Source of the DNA: an uncultured Olsenella sp.
GTDB taxonomy: Bacteria > Actinomycetota > Coriobacteriia > Coriobacteriales > Atopobiaceae
DNA: 64,000 bases
Direction of reading: 5' to 3'
NCBI GenBank assembly: GCA_900316105.1
Contig: ONBR01000012.1
Span: 1-64,000, forward strand
Below are positions 47,259-55,654 of the stretch, one piece after another. The notes beneath the pieces are model-generated. The model did not search any database and was not told the DNA's origin. It worked only from the letters and a program-made list of their open reading frames with translations. Each line of letters starts with the position of its first letter. Within the stretch, counting starts at the first letter, position 1. The translations under genes were made by a program, and so were the position numbers.

Positions 47259-48287
47259 ATGGCTGGCAGTCCCAGGGGTGGGCGGATGGGCTCTCATAGG
47301 GGCCAACCCAGAAGGAACAGGCACGAGAACTACGAGAGGCTCCGTGGCACCGGGAGAGGGGCCTCTGGCTCCCTGCGTGAAGGCGGCATAGCCAGTCAGG
47401 CGAGCCGACCGCAGTCGCGGGCCATGGCACCCGACCGCCGCAAGAGCCGCGCGGAGGGCTCTGCCGTCCAATCCCATGCCCGTCGTCTGGTTCTTCTGGG
47501 CATCGTCCTCGCCGCTGTCGCCATGCTGGCCCTCCTGGCGGTACTGGTGCTTTCCTATACGCCAGCCTTCACCATCAGCAAGGTCGAGGCAGACCCCACC
47601 GATCATCTGAGCGAGGACGCCATCGTGAGGCTGGCTGCCGTACCCGAGGGGGCCACCCTTCTCAACCTGGATGAGTCCAGCGTTACCGGCAACCTCAGGC
47701 GCAACCCCTGGGTGGATAGTGCGACCTACGTCAGGGAGTTCCCCGACCGTCTGCGCATCCAGGTTCATGAGGCCAAGGTGGGTGCCATCGTGATCATGGG
47801 TACGGGCAACGTGGCCTGGCTCATGGGCACGGACGGAAAGTGGATCGAGCCCTATCCCATAGAGGTCCCCGAGGGGGATTCCATAAACGACATCGCGCTG
47901 GGGAAGGCCCACGGGATGGGCGTTCTCCTCATTACGGACGCCCCTGCCTCTGTGAGCCCTGTTGCCGCCACTGAGGCGACTGACGAGGCACTGCGTGCCG
48001 TGAAGTCCTATCAGGAGGGATTCTCCGACGAGCTCAAGGGACAGATAGTCAGCTATTCCGTTCCCAGCGCAGATTCGATTTCCTGCACGCTTTCGAGTGG
48101 CGTCCAGGTCTCTTTGGGCATGGCGACCAATGTGGATGCCAAGCAGAGGGTGATTCTGAGCATACTGGGGGACAACTCCAACAAGCTGACCTACATTAAC
48201 GTGCGTGACCCCAGCAATCCTACCTATCGAGCCGTCTCGTCCGACCATGTGCAGACCGGCTCGGGCGCGGTGGGAGAGGGCTCCTAG
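47259..48287 (+). CDS. ftsQ: Cell division protein FtsQ/DivIB
   Basis: 342 residues. A long basic cytoplasmic N-terminus (about 75 residues, many Arg/Ser/Gly) precedes one transmembrane helix ('LVLLGIVLAAVAMLALLAVLVLSY'). A POTRA domain follows ('FTISKVEADPTDHLSEDAIVRLAAVPEGATLLNLDESSV'), then the FtsQ beta domain ('NPWVDSATYVREFPDRLRIQVHEAKVGAIV'). It bridges early and late divisome proteins with FtsL. ATG 47259 is chosen over GTG 47253; neither has a strong ribosome site. Confidence 0.9.
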   Translation: MAGSPRGGRMGSHRGQPRRNRHENYERLRGTGRGASGSLREGGIASQASRPQSRAMAPDRRKSRAEGSAVQSHARRLVLLGIVLAAVAMLALLAVLVLSYTPAFTISKVEADPTDHLSEDAIVRLAAVPEGATLLNLDESSVTGNLRRNPWVDSATYVREFPDRLRIQVHEAKVGAIVIMGTGNVAWLMGTDGKWIEPYPIEVPEGDSINDIALGKAHGMGVLLITDAPASVSPVAATEATDEALRAVKSYQEGFSDELKGQIVSYSVPSADSISCTLSSGVQVSLGMATNVDAKQRVILSILGDNSNKLTYINVRDPSNPTYRAVSSDHVQTGSGAVGEGS

Positions 48288-48724
48288 GGGAGCGTCAGTT
48301 TGCAAAGTCTCGACTTTGCCCCTCCACCTGAGCGTATGCATCCCTCTGGCGTTGGGGAAAGATGCAAAGTCTCAAGTAGCGCTAGAGAGCGAAAAATTTT
48401 AAAAAATACCGTTCTACCTGCTGCTTACACAGAATCATCAAAGTTTTTGACTATTCAGTTGACGATGTGCAAATATAACGCGCTTTGTGTAAGGCATAGG
48501 GGTCTACCTGAGGTTTAAGGTTTTGGCGACAGCTTTTCACGGAGTAGAGCAACTGGAAACGATGCACGACTGAGGCAGTACGAACTATGAAACCGAAGCA
48601 AAAGGCGAGCCACTTCAAGACAAGCGTCATCCCCACCCCCGAGGCGGGGGAGGATGTTCTCTTTATGCCAGAGGAAATGGACACGTCAGAGCCAGAGGCT
48701 GTCACCAAGCAAGGAGGAACCACC
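48288..48724 (+). promoter_or_regulatory. ftsQ-ftsZ intergenic and leader region with dyad and half-site
   Basis: A long leader, AT-rich in its middle part. It holds a perfect dyad GCAAAGTC-TC-GACTTTGC (48302-48319) and a repeat of TGCAAAGTCTC at 48363-48373, 61 bases on. Two TTGAC boxes (48447 and 48459) and a TATAAC (48474-48479) suggest an ftsZ promoter, but no pair has ideal spacing. From 48587 the ftsZ frame is open with an ATG but without a ribosome site. These 46 codons may be untranslated leader or an alternative N-terminus. Confidence 0.45.
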
Positions 48725-49843
48725 ATGATCGACACTGACATTCCCAGCAACTACATGGCCGTGATTAAGGTCGTCGGCGTTGGCGGCGGCGGCTCCAACG
48801 CGGTCAACCGCATGATCGAGGAGGGCATCCGTGGCGTCGAGTTCGTAGCCATCAACACCGATGCCCAGGCCCTGGCCATCTCCGACGCGGACATCAAGGT
48901 CCACATCGGCCAGGACATCACCCGTGGCCTTGGTGCCGGCGCCAACCCCGAGGTGGGCGCAGAGGCAGCCGAGGACTCCCACGACGAGATCAAGCAGGCC
49001 CTGGCTGGTGCCGACATGGTCTTCATCACCGCTGGCGAGGGTGGCGGCACCGGTACCGGCGCGGCCCCTGTCGTCGCTGACATCGCAAAGAACGACATCG
49101 GCGCCCTGACCGTCGGCGTCGTCACCAAGCCCTTCTCCTTTGAGGGCCGTCCCCGCACCAACCGCGCCACCGATGGCATCCAGACCCTGTCCGAGGCCGT
49201 CGACGCCCTGATCGTCATCCCCAACGACCGCCTGCTCGACCTCTCCGAGAAGAAGACCACCTTCATCGAGGCCTTCCGTATGGCAGACGACGTCCTGTGC
49301 AAGGGCACCCAGGGCATCACTGACCTGATCACCGTCCCCGGCCTGATCAACCTGGACTTCGCTGACGTCTGCACGATCATGAAGGGCGCCGGCACCGCAA
49401 TGATGGGCGTCGGCACCGCTTCCGGTGACACCCGCGCCACCGACGCAGCCGAGGAGGCCATTTCCAGCCGTCTGCTCGAGAACTCCATCGACGGCGCCAC
49501 CCGCGTCCTCCTGTCCATCGCCGGCAACAAGGACCTGGGCATCCAGGAGATCAACGATGCCGCAGACGTCGTCGCAAAGAACGTTGACCCCGAGGCCAAC
49601 ATCATCTTCGGTACGGTCGTGGACGAGTCCCTGGGCGACCAGGTGCGCGTGACGGTCATCGCCACCGGCTTCAAGGACGTCAACATCCAGCAGCCCATCC
49701 CCACCCTGGGCGTGGACAAGTCCCATGGCTCTCACGCCGCGGCACCCGCTCCCAAGTCCAAGCCCCGCGTCTCCAGCTCCTCGAGTTCCTCGAACGACAA
49801 GGAGTTCGACATTCCCGAGTTCCTGAAGCGCAGCCGCATCTAG
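48725..49843 (+). CDS. ftsZ: Cell division GTPase FtsZ
   Basis: 372 residues. The tubulin signature '[17 protein letters not shown]' binds GTP. '[21 protein letters not shown]' starts the core, '[11 protein letters not shown]' holds the catalytic T7 region, and the conserved C-terminal peptide '[11 protein letters not shown]' (binding SepF and other partners) follows a Ser-rich linker. It forms the Z ring. ATG 48725 has an excellent AAGGAGGA site at 48711-48718. No ftsA lies upstream, so SepF is the likely membrane tether. Confidence 0.98.
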   Translation: MIDTDIPSNYMAVIKVVGVGGGGSNAVNRMIEEGIRGVEFVAINTDAQALAISDADIKVHIGQDITRGLGAGANPEVGAEAAEDSHDEIKQALAGADMVFITAGEGGGTGTGAAPVVADIAKNDIGALTVGVVTKPFSFEGRPRTNRATDGIQTLSEAVDALIVIPNDRLLDLSEKKTTFIEAFRMADDVLCKGTQGITDLITVPGLINLDFADVCTIMKGAGTAMMGVGTASGDTRATDAAEEAISSRLLENSIDGATRVLLSIAGNKDLGIQEINDAADVVAKNVDPEANIIFGTVVDESLGDQVRVTVIATGFKDVNIQQPIPTLGVDKSHGSHAAAPAPKSKPRVSSSSSSSNDKEFDIPEFLKRSRI

Positions 49844-49844
49844 C

Positions 49845-50648
49845 ATGGACGCTCCTAGGCTGAGTCGTCTGGTACGCAAGGGCGTGACCTTTCTTTCGGA
49901 CGAGGCTCGTCCGGGCGGGGTCACGCTCGCTTTCACGGAGCGTACGGGCGGCGTTTCCACGGGACAGTGGGCGTCCCTGAACCTGGGTTCCCGCTGTGGG
50001 GACGACTCTGAGGCCGTGAGGGCAAACAGGCTCCGCGTTCTGGATGCCCTGGGAGTCTTGGACCTGGCTGACCGCATGGTCTGCCCCAGGCAGGTCCACG
50101 GTGACCGCGTCCTTGTGGCCGGCTCGAAAGGGGAGGGGGCCCTGCGGGACCTTCGCGCCAAGGCCGAGGAAGGTGCCGATGCCATCGTCTGCACCACTCC
50201 TGGGATACCCGTCCTCCTGTGCTTTGCCGACTGCCTGCCGGTGGTCCTCGTGGCGCAGGGCGGCTTTGCGGTCGTCCACTCGGGTTGGCGGGGCACGATT
50301 GCCCGCATTTCGGCAAGGGCGATGGAAGTCCTCTGCCAGGAGACTGGCTCGGACCCCAGCCAGGTCAACGCCTACGTGGGACCCCATATCGCGGGTCCCG
50401 ACTACGAGGTCTCCCAGGACCTGCTCGATAGGTTCGTGGGGGAGTTTGGCCCAGACGTCGTGGCGGGCCAACGCAGGCTCGACCTGGCACAGGCCGTGCG
50501 GATCGCACTCCAGGACGCGGGGGCAGATCCGTCCCGCATCCTGGATTCGGGGGTCTCGACCCCGCGGAACTTGGATCGATTCTATTCCTACCGCGCCGAG
50601 CAGGGCGCCTGTGGGCGTCACGGCGCCGTCGCGGTACTGAGTCAGTAA
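49845..50648 (+). CDS. pgeF: Purine nucleoside phosphorylase / laccase-domain protein PgeF (YfiH)
   Basis: 267 residues. 'FTERTGGVSTGQWASLNLG', the metal ligands in 'PRQVHGDRV', 'FADCLPVVLV' and 'VVHSGWRGT', 'YVGPHI' and 'RFYSYRAEQ' match the multicopper-like YfiH family. The family corrects misincorporated peptidoglycan residues or cleaves purine nucleosides. It begins one base after ftsZ, a common partner. Confidence 0.92.
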   Translation: MDAPRLSRLVRKGVTFLSDEARPGGVTLAFTERTGGVSTGQWASLNLGSRCGDDSEAVRANRLRVLDALGVLDLADRMVCPRQVHGDRVLVAGSKGEGALRDLRAKAEEGADAIVCTTPGIPVLLCFADCLPVVLVAQGGFAVVHSGWRGTIARISARAMEVLCQETGSDPSQVNAYVGPHIAGPDYEVSQDLLDRFVGEFGPDVVAGQRRLDLAQAVRIALQDAGADPSRILDSGVSTPRNLDRFYSYRAEQGACGRHGAVAVLSQ

Positions 50649-50672
50649 GGGTATTGGAGGAGGATAGGCAGC

Positions 50673-51407
50673 ATGAGCGACATCGAACCCAATCAATATG
50701 AGGCCTTCCTGAGCGACCGGCGCGAGCGCATCCTGGCCCGTGCAAGCGAGGCGGTGGAGCGCTCCGGTCGCTCGCTCGACGACATCACGATGCTTGCGGT
50801 CTCAAAGACCGTGGGTCCCGACGAGGTGTACGCGGCGTGGAAGGCCGGTTACCGGAGCTTCGCCGAGAACCGCCCCCAGGAGCTCAAGCGCAAGCTGGCT
50901 GGTGTAGAGGATCATCCCGATATGGCGGGCGTACGCTTCGACATGATCGGCAACCTCCAGACCAACAAGATCAACCAGGTCGTTGGCAAGGTCACTCTTG
51001 TCCATTCGGTTTCCTCCACCCATCTGGCCGAGGCCATCGCAAAGCGAGCCCTGGCCCACGGCGTGGACTGCGACGTGCTGCTGGAGTGCAACGTGAGCGG
51101 GGAGGAGTCAAAGAGTGGCTTTGCCCCCGACGAGGTCAGGGCAGCCCTTCCGAAGCTCATGGGCCTTGGGGGCATCTCCATCAAAGGTCTCATGACCATG
51201 GCGCCGGCGCACGACGAGGATGCGGCACGCAGGACCTTCTCGGGACTGCGCGACCTGGCGGACGTCCTGCGTGGGGATTCGGGCCTGGCTCTGGATACGC
51301 TTTCGATGGGCATGAGCGACGACTTCCCGATTGCGCTCGAGGAGGGTGCGACCGTGATCAGGCTCGGCAGGATCGTCTTTGATCCTGGCTACGAGCCGGC
51401 TTGGTAG
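50673..51407 (+). CDS. YggS/YlmE-type PLP homeostasis protein
   Basis: 244 residues, alanine-racemase N-terminal fold. PLP-binding Lys lies in 'MLAVSKTVGPDEV'. 'FAENRPQELKRKL', 'FDMIGNLQTNKINQVVG', 'VLLECNVSGEESKSGF' and 'LSMGMSDDFPIALEEGATVIRLGR' are family blocks. It buffers pyridoxal phosphate and is usually next to sepF, as here. A TTGGAGGAGGATAG leader precedes it. Confidence 0.93.
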   Translation: MSDIEPNQYEAFLSDRRERILARASEAVERSGRSLDDITMLAVSKTVGPDEVYAAWKAGYRSFAENRPQELKRKLAGVEDHPDMAGVRFDMIGNLQTNKINQVVGKVTLVHSVSSTHLAEAIAKRALAHGVDCDVLLECNVSGEESKSGFAPDEVRAALPKLMGLGGISIKGLMTMAPAHDEDAARRTFSGLRDLADVLRGDSGLALDTLSMGMSDDFPIALEEGATVIRLGRIVFDPGYEPAW

Positions 51408-51517
51408 CTAGTACTGAAAGGGGTTTTCTGCCAGGGCATGTGATTCTGGCTGGTGAGCTCACGAGGGTCTTGTGACTGAGGTCTCCCGTTCGGTCGGGCG
51501 GCCGGAAAGGCGGAAAG

Positions 51518-52327
51518 ATGGGTTTTCTGGACAACATCAGGGACAGGCTTCGTCCCGCAGAGGATGACTACTACGACGACGAGGACTACTACGACGACGG
51601 CTATGACGACCAGCCTGCCCAGCGCGGTTCCCGTCGCGAGCCCGAGCGCGAGACTTCGGGTGTCCTAGGCAACACGCGTCGTCCCGAGGCAGAGAGCGTC
51701 TCGGTCTACACGCGCTCCGGCAGGCCCGTGGCCCAGCAGGGCGCCCAACCCAGCTCGGCCCGCTCATACGCCTCCGCTGGCAGCCACCAGTACGGCTCTC
51801 GTGACTACGACGAGTACGGATCGACCACCACGAGCACGCCCCGCTATGCCACGCGCGAGACCCGCGAGCCCCAGTACGCCACGCGCGAGCCCGAGTACAC
51901 CCCGCGCAGCCAGCAGCGTGACTACAACTACCAGGAGAGTGCTCCCCAGACTGGCACTCACGAGTCCGTTCTGGGCAACACGACCGGCGGTCACACCCCC
52001 GCGGACATCGGCCTGAAGGCAGTGCCCCGCCAGTCCACCTCGGGCAAGCTTCCTCCCTACGTGCTCAAGCCCGCCTCCTACGACGACGTGCAGATGGTCG
52101 TCCGCCGCGTGAGCACCGGCCAGCCCGTGGTCCTCTCCTTCTGGAACACCAACGTCGACATCGCAAAGAGGATCCTGGACTTCTGCCTGGGCCTGGCATG
52201 CGGCCTGGGCGGCCACGTCGATCCCCTGGGCGAGCGCGTCTTCGTCGTCCTGCCCCAGGACATCGAGCTCACCGATGCCGACATCGAGAAGCTCGTCAAG
52301 GACGGCACCATCAAGGAGCAGCAGTAG
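51518..52327 (+). CDS. sepF: Cell division protein SepF
   Basis: 269 residues. An N-terminal amphipathic anchor ('MGFLDNIRDRLRP') precedes an acidic Tyr/Asp-rich run ('DDYYDDEDYYDDGYDD'). A long low-complexity linker with repeated 'YATRE'-like units follows, then the C-terminal SepF domain ('YDDVQMVVRRVSTGQPVVLSFWNTN' to 'RVFVVLPQDIEL'). It tethers FtsZ to the membrane, presumably the main anchor here. It is longer than the typical 150-220 residues because of the linker. The stop is followed immediately by the proC ATG. Confidence 0.94.
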   Translation: MGFLDNIRDRLRPAEDDYYDDEDYYDDGYDDQPAQRGSRREPERETSGVLGNTRRPEAESVSVYTRSGRPVAQQGAQPSSARSYASAGSHQYGSRDYDEYGSTTTSTPRYATRETREPQYATREPEYTPRSQQRDYNYQESAPQTGTHESVLGNTTGGHTPADIGLKAVPRQSTSGKLPPYVLKPASYDDVQMVVRRVSTGQPVVLSFWNTNVDIAKRILDFCLGLACGLGGHVDPLGERVFVVLPQDIELTDADIEKLVKDGTIKEQQ

Positions 52328-53152
52328 ATGACCTCTCAGCTTGAAAAGACCATTGCCGTCGTGGGTGGCGGCACCATGGGATCGGCCATCGCCTCGGGTC
52401 TGGTGGGCACGGGAACCGTCGACGCCGCTCGCGTCCTGGTGGCTGACCACAACGCCGACAAGCGTGAGCGCCTGGCGGCCCAGGGCATGGGGACCTATGC
52501 CGATGCGGCTCAGATGGCTGCCTCTGACCCCGACGTCGTCATCCTGGCCGTGAAGCCCCAGGTCCTGACCCAGACGGTTCAGGCCCTGCCCGACCTGCTT
52601 ACGGGCAGGCTCGTGATCTCCATCGCGGCAGGCGTGACCCTGGGCGCGCTGGAGGGCCTCATGCCCCAGTCCCGCATCGTTCGTGCCATGCCCAACCTGC
52701 CCGTTCAGGTGACCTCTGGAGCCACGGCCCTCTGCCTGGGGACCAGGGCCACTGCGGAGGACGGCGAGCTGGCCCAGCGGGTCTTTGGTGCCCTGGGCTG
52801 TGCCTTCGTCATGCGCGAGGACCAACTGGACGCCGAGGGCGCGGTCGTGGGCTGCGGCCCCGCCTACGTGGCCCTCTTTGCGGACCTCCTCTGCCGTGCG
52901 GCCGTCGAGCAGGGCATGGGGGCAAGGGCCGCCAGGTCCATGGTCCTCACCACTATCAGGGGCGTGGCGGACCAGCTCCTGTCCTCCGAAGAGCACCCTC
53001 GCTCCTACATGGAGAAGGTGACTTCGCCCGGTGGCACCACGGCAAAGGGCCTGCGCGCCATGGAGCCTGCCCTGTTTGACGCCGTGGAGGATGGGGTCGA
53101 CGCGGCCCTTGCACGCACTGCCGAGCTTGCCGGAGAGGGGAGCGGGAACTGA
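52328..53152 (+). CDS. proC: Pyrroline-5-carboxylate reductase
   Basis: 274 residues. 'IAVVGGGTMGSAIASGLVG' (NAD(P) loop), 'AVKPQVLTQTVQAL', 'IVRAMPNLPVQVTSGATALC', 'GCGPAYVALFADLL' and 'KVTSPGGTTAKGLRAME' identify ProC. It makes proline from pyrroline-5-carboxylate. It starts at the base after the sepF stop and ends in TGATG, overlapping yggT. Confidence 0.95.
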   Translation: MTSQLEKTIAVVGGGTMGSAIASGLVGTGTVDAARVLVADHNADKRERLAAQGMGTYADAAQMAASDPDVVILAVKPQVLTQTVQALPDLLTGRLVISIAAGVTLGALEGLMPQSRIVRAMPNLPVQVTSGATALCLGTRATAEDGELAQRVFGALGCAFVMREDQLDAEGAVVGCGPAYVALFADLLCRAAVEQGMGARAARSMVLTTIRGVADQLLSSEEHPRSYMEKVTSPGGTTAKGLRAMEPALFDAVEDGVDAALARTAELAGEGSGN

Positions 53153-53391
53153 TGAGCCTCCTTGCGCGCCTCCTTGACGCCTATCAGGTCTTGATCGTCG
53201 TGTGGGCCATCATGAGCTGGATTCCCTCCAGGCCCGGAAGCCAGACCGAGGCATTTCGCTCGGCGCTGGGAACGCTCGTGGAGCCCTACGTCAACATCTT
53301 CCGTCGGGTCATACCGCCCGTCGGGGGAGTGGACTTCTCGCCGATTCTTGCTCTTCTCGTGCTTCAAATCGTTGAACACGTGCTGCTCTGA
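53152..53391 (+). CDS. YggT family membrane protein
   Basis: 79 residues, two hydrophobic helices ('LLDAYQVLIVVWAIMSWI' and 'FSPILALLVLQIVEHVLL') around 'EPYVNIFRRVIPPVGGVDFSPI', the YggT signature. Function is not settled; it is often linked to division or osmotic stress and lies between sepF/proC and divIVA in many Gram-positives. Overlaps proC by one base. Confidence 0.9.
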   Translation: MSLLARLLDAYQVLIVVWAIMSWIPSRPGSQTEAFRSALGTLVEPYVNIFRRVIPPVGGVDFSPILALLVLQIVEHVLL

Positions 53392-53485
53392 CGCGTGGGT
53401 ATCTGACTATGGGTTACACTACGTTTGTGGTTGAGGTTTCGACTGCTGACGTGGCAAAACGGTAAATTCGAAAGGAACCAATATC

Positions 53486-54217
53486 ATGGCTATCACTCCA
53501 GCAGACATCGAGTCGATGACGTTCTCAGAGGCCAAGAAGCATGGTTACAACACCGAGGAGGTCGACGCCTTCCTGGATCAGCTTTCCAGCGAGGTCGACG
53601 CCATGCTCAAGAAGATCGCTGACCTCAAGGGCCGCCTGACCAGTACCGAGCAGCAGCTCGCCTCCTCTCAGGCACAGGTTGCCCAGCTGAGGGAGCAGGT
53701 TGAGCTCAGCTCCGCCAACGAGTACGTACCCGAGCCCGTCGTGGCACCCGCTCCGGCACCTGTCGCAGACTCCGGCCTGACCGCCTCCGAGCGCCAGATC
53801 TCCCAGGTCCTCATCGTCGCCCAGCAGAGCGCCGACAAGATCGTCGCAGACGCCCGCGCCAACGCCGAGACCATCCGCAACGAGGCCGACCAGAAGGCCC
53901 GTGAGGTCATCCGCCAGGCCCTGGCCGAGAAGCAGTCCGAGATGGACGAGATCGACCGCCTGAAGCAGTCCCGCGAGGAGTTCCGCGGCGAGTACAAGCG
54001 TCTGCTCCAGCACTTCATGGACGACGCCGACTCCGTCTTTCCCGAGAAGGGCCTGACGAGCCCCAATGGCTCTGCTGCAAAGGTGACGCCCGTCGTTCCC
54101 GCTCCCGCACCGGCTCCCGCTCCCGCAGCCTCTGCCGTGAAGCCCGCTCCCGTCGTTGACGCAAACGCAACGCAGTACGCCCCCGTCACCGACACGAACT
54201 TCAACGACCTGGACTAG
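53486..54217 (+). CDS. divIVA: DivIVA/Wag31-type cell pole protein
   Basis: 243 residues. The N-terminal lipid-binding domain 'MAITPADIESMTFSEAKKHGYNTEEVDAFLDQL' is followed by two coiled coils (about 35-75 and 100-185) separated by a Pro/Ala/Val spacer, then a Pro-Ala-rich tail ending 'TDTNFNDLD'. It marks curved membranes at septa and poles. AAAGGAACC precedes ATG 53486. A strong terminator follows. Confidence 0.93.
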   Translation: MAITPADIESMTFSEAKKHGYNTEEVDAFLDQLSSEVDAMLKKIADLKGRLTSTEQQLASSQAQVAQLREQVELSSANEYVPEPVVAPAPAPVADSGLTASERQISQVLIVAQQSADKIVADARANAETIRNEADQKAREVIRQALAEKQSEMDEIDRLKQSREEFRGEYKRLLQHFMDDADSVFPEKGLTSPNGSAAKVTPVVPAPAPAPAPAASAVKPAPVVDANATQYAPVTDTNFNDLD

Positions 54218-54249
54218 CGCCTCCAAGGGACATCCCCTGCAGTGACGAC

Positions 54250-54287
54250 AGCCCCTCCCTCCCGGCTGCGGGAAGGAGGGGCTTTTT
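54250..54287 (+). terminator. Intrinsic terminator after divIVA
   Basis: AGCCCCTCC with an inner TCCC pairs with GGGA and GGAGGGGCT around GGCTGC, then TTTTT. It closes the dcw/divIVA region. Confidence 0.88.
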
Positions 54288-54382
54288 GTCGCTTGGTGGG
54301 AACAGGCTTGCGGGGCTTTCCCCGCATGAGCTCTTGCGGTAACGTTGTGAGGTCCTGACCAAGTCGTGACGTGAGGTTTTTC

Positions 54383-55489
54383 GTGGAAGAACAGAAAAGT
54401 GGAGGAATCAAGAAGCGCTTCGTCTTTGTGGACGTGCTCAATGTGGTGGCATGCATAGCCGTCGTCCTGCTGCATACGTCCCCGAGCGTCTTTGTCCCCT
54501 CCAGGACACTTATGTGGGCTGCGAACGCGGTTGCCCAGGCGATAGCGATCTTTGCGACGCCGGTCTTTTTTATGATCAGCGGCATGAACCTCCTGAACTA
54601 TCGGCAGAAGTACTCCACCTCGGTCTTCTTTAGGAAGCGACTCCTACGCACTGGCAGGGCCCTTCTCGTGGGTAGCCTTGCCTGCTATATCATCCTCTGT
54701 CTCTTTCCTCGGGCCTTCTATGGTGCCCAGAGCTTCGAGGGCGCCTTTGGTCTCAAGGACTTCGTCAAGCGCTTCCTCACCAACCAGATCAATGACACCT
54801 ACTGGTTCCTCTATTCCATCATCTACCTCTACATCCTTACGCCACTTCTTTCGCTGGCGGCGGGAAGGAAGCGCATCCTGGAATACCTGATCGGGCTCTG
54901 CCTGCTGGTTTCCGTCTGCATTCCCTGCCTCGTGTGGCTTGGGGTCGGCGAGCAGTACTTTGCGAACCTCTTTGGCTGGCCCCTCTTTTCCAGCAGCTCT
55001 CTGCTGTACTTTCTCTTGGGCTATTACCTCAGGGAGTACGTCGATTGGAAGCGGCCCGCCTGGAACTATGCCCTTGCGTACCTGGTCTCCACGGTCCTCA
55101 TGGCCCTGATCAGTCTGGGTGTCAACGGCTACTTCTCCGGGTCTATGCCCCAGGCTTACGACAACATGGTCGCCGGCGTCACTTCCCCGCTCTGCGTGGT
55201 GCAGGCCGCAAGCATCTTCATGCTGTTCAAGTCGGTCGAGCCGCGACTGTCTGGAATCGGCGAACGAGCCCATGGGGTCGTCAGGGCACTTTCCGCTGCA
55301 TCACTCAATGTCTATCTCTATCACGTCCTCCTGATCAACCTCATGGGCGTGCAGATGCCTACGGATAGCTGGTGGATGTCCTCCGATCCCTTCACGAAAT
55401 GCGTCGTCATCTACTGCCTGACTGCCGCTGTCGTCGTAATCGCCCAACGTACCTGGAGCCTTTTGAGGGGACGGCACGCCAACTCCTAG
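54383..55489 (+). CDS. Acyltransferase-3 family membrane protein
   Basis: 368 residues, about ten transmembrane helices. The N-terminal block 'KRFVFVDVLNVVACIAVVLLHTSPSVFV' (catalytic-type His in VVLLH) and 'VFFMISGMNLL' followed by 'RRLLRTGRALL'-like basic residues match Acyl_transf_3 (OafA/WecH) proteins, which acetylate or otherwise acylate surface sugars. GTG 54383 has GAGG 6 bases upstream; GTG 54371 is an alternative. It starts the surface-glycan region. Confidence 0.85.
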   Translation: MEEQKSGGIKKRFVFVDVLNVVACIAVVLLHTSPSVFVPSRTLMWAANAVAQAIAIFATPVFFMISGMNLLNYRQKYSTSVFFRKRLLRTGRALLVGSLACYIILCLFPRAFYGAQSFEGAFGLKDFVKRFLTNQINDTYWFLYSIIYLYILTPLLSLAAGRKRILEYLIGLCLLVSVCIPCLVWLGVGEQYFANLFGWPLFSSSSLLYFLLGYYLREYVDWKRPAWNYALAYLVSTVLMALISLGVNGYFSGSMPQAYDNMVAGVTSPLCVVQAASIFMLFKSVEPRLSGIGERAHGVVRALSAASLNVYLYHVLLINLMGVQMPTDSWWMSSDPFTKCVVIYCLTAAVVVIAQRTWSLLRGRHANS

Positions 55490-55654
55490 GTCTGGCCAGC
55501 GCCCTGGCTCCCCATTCGATTCTGTCTTTGGGAGTAACGGGCAGATTGGATATCATACAGGGTGGCGCAAAGCCCGGGCAATATGGCCCGAGGCGGGAGC
55601 TGCAGGCTCCATCATCTGAATGTCCACCAGCCTTTTTCTTTGAGAGGAAAGCTC

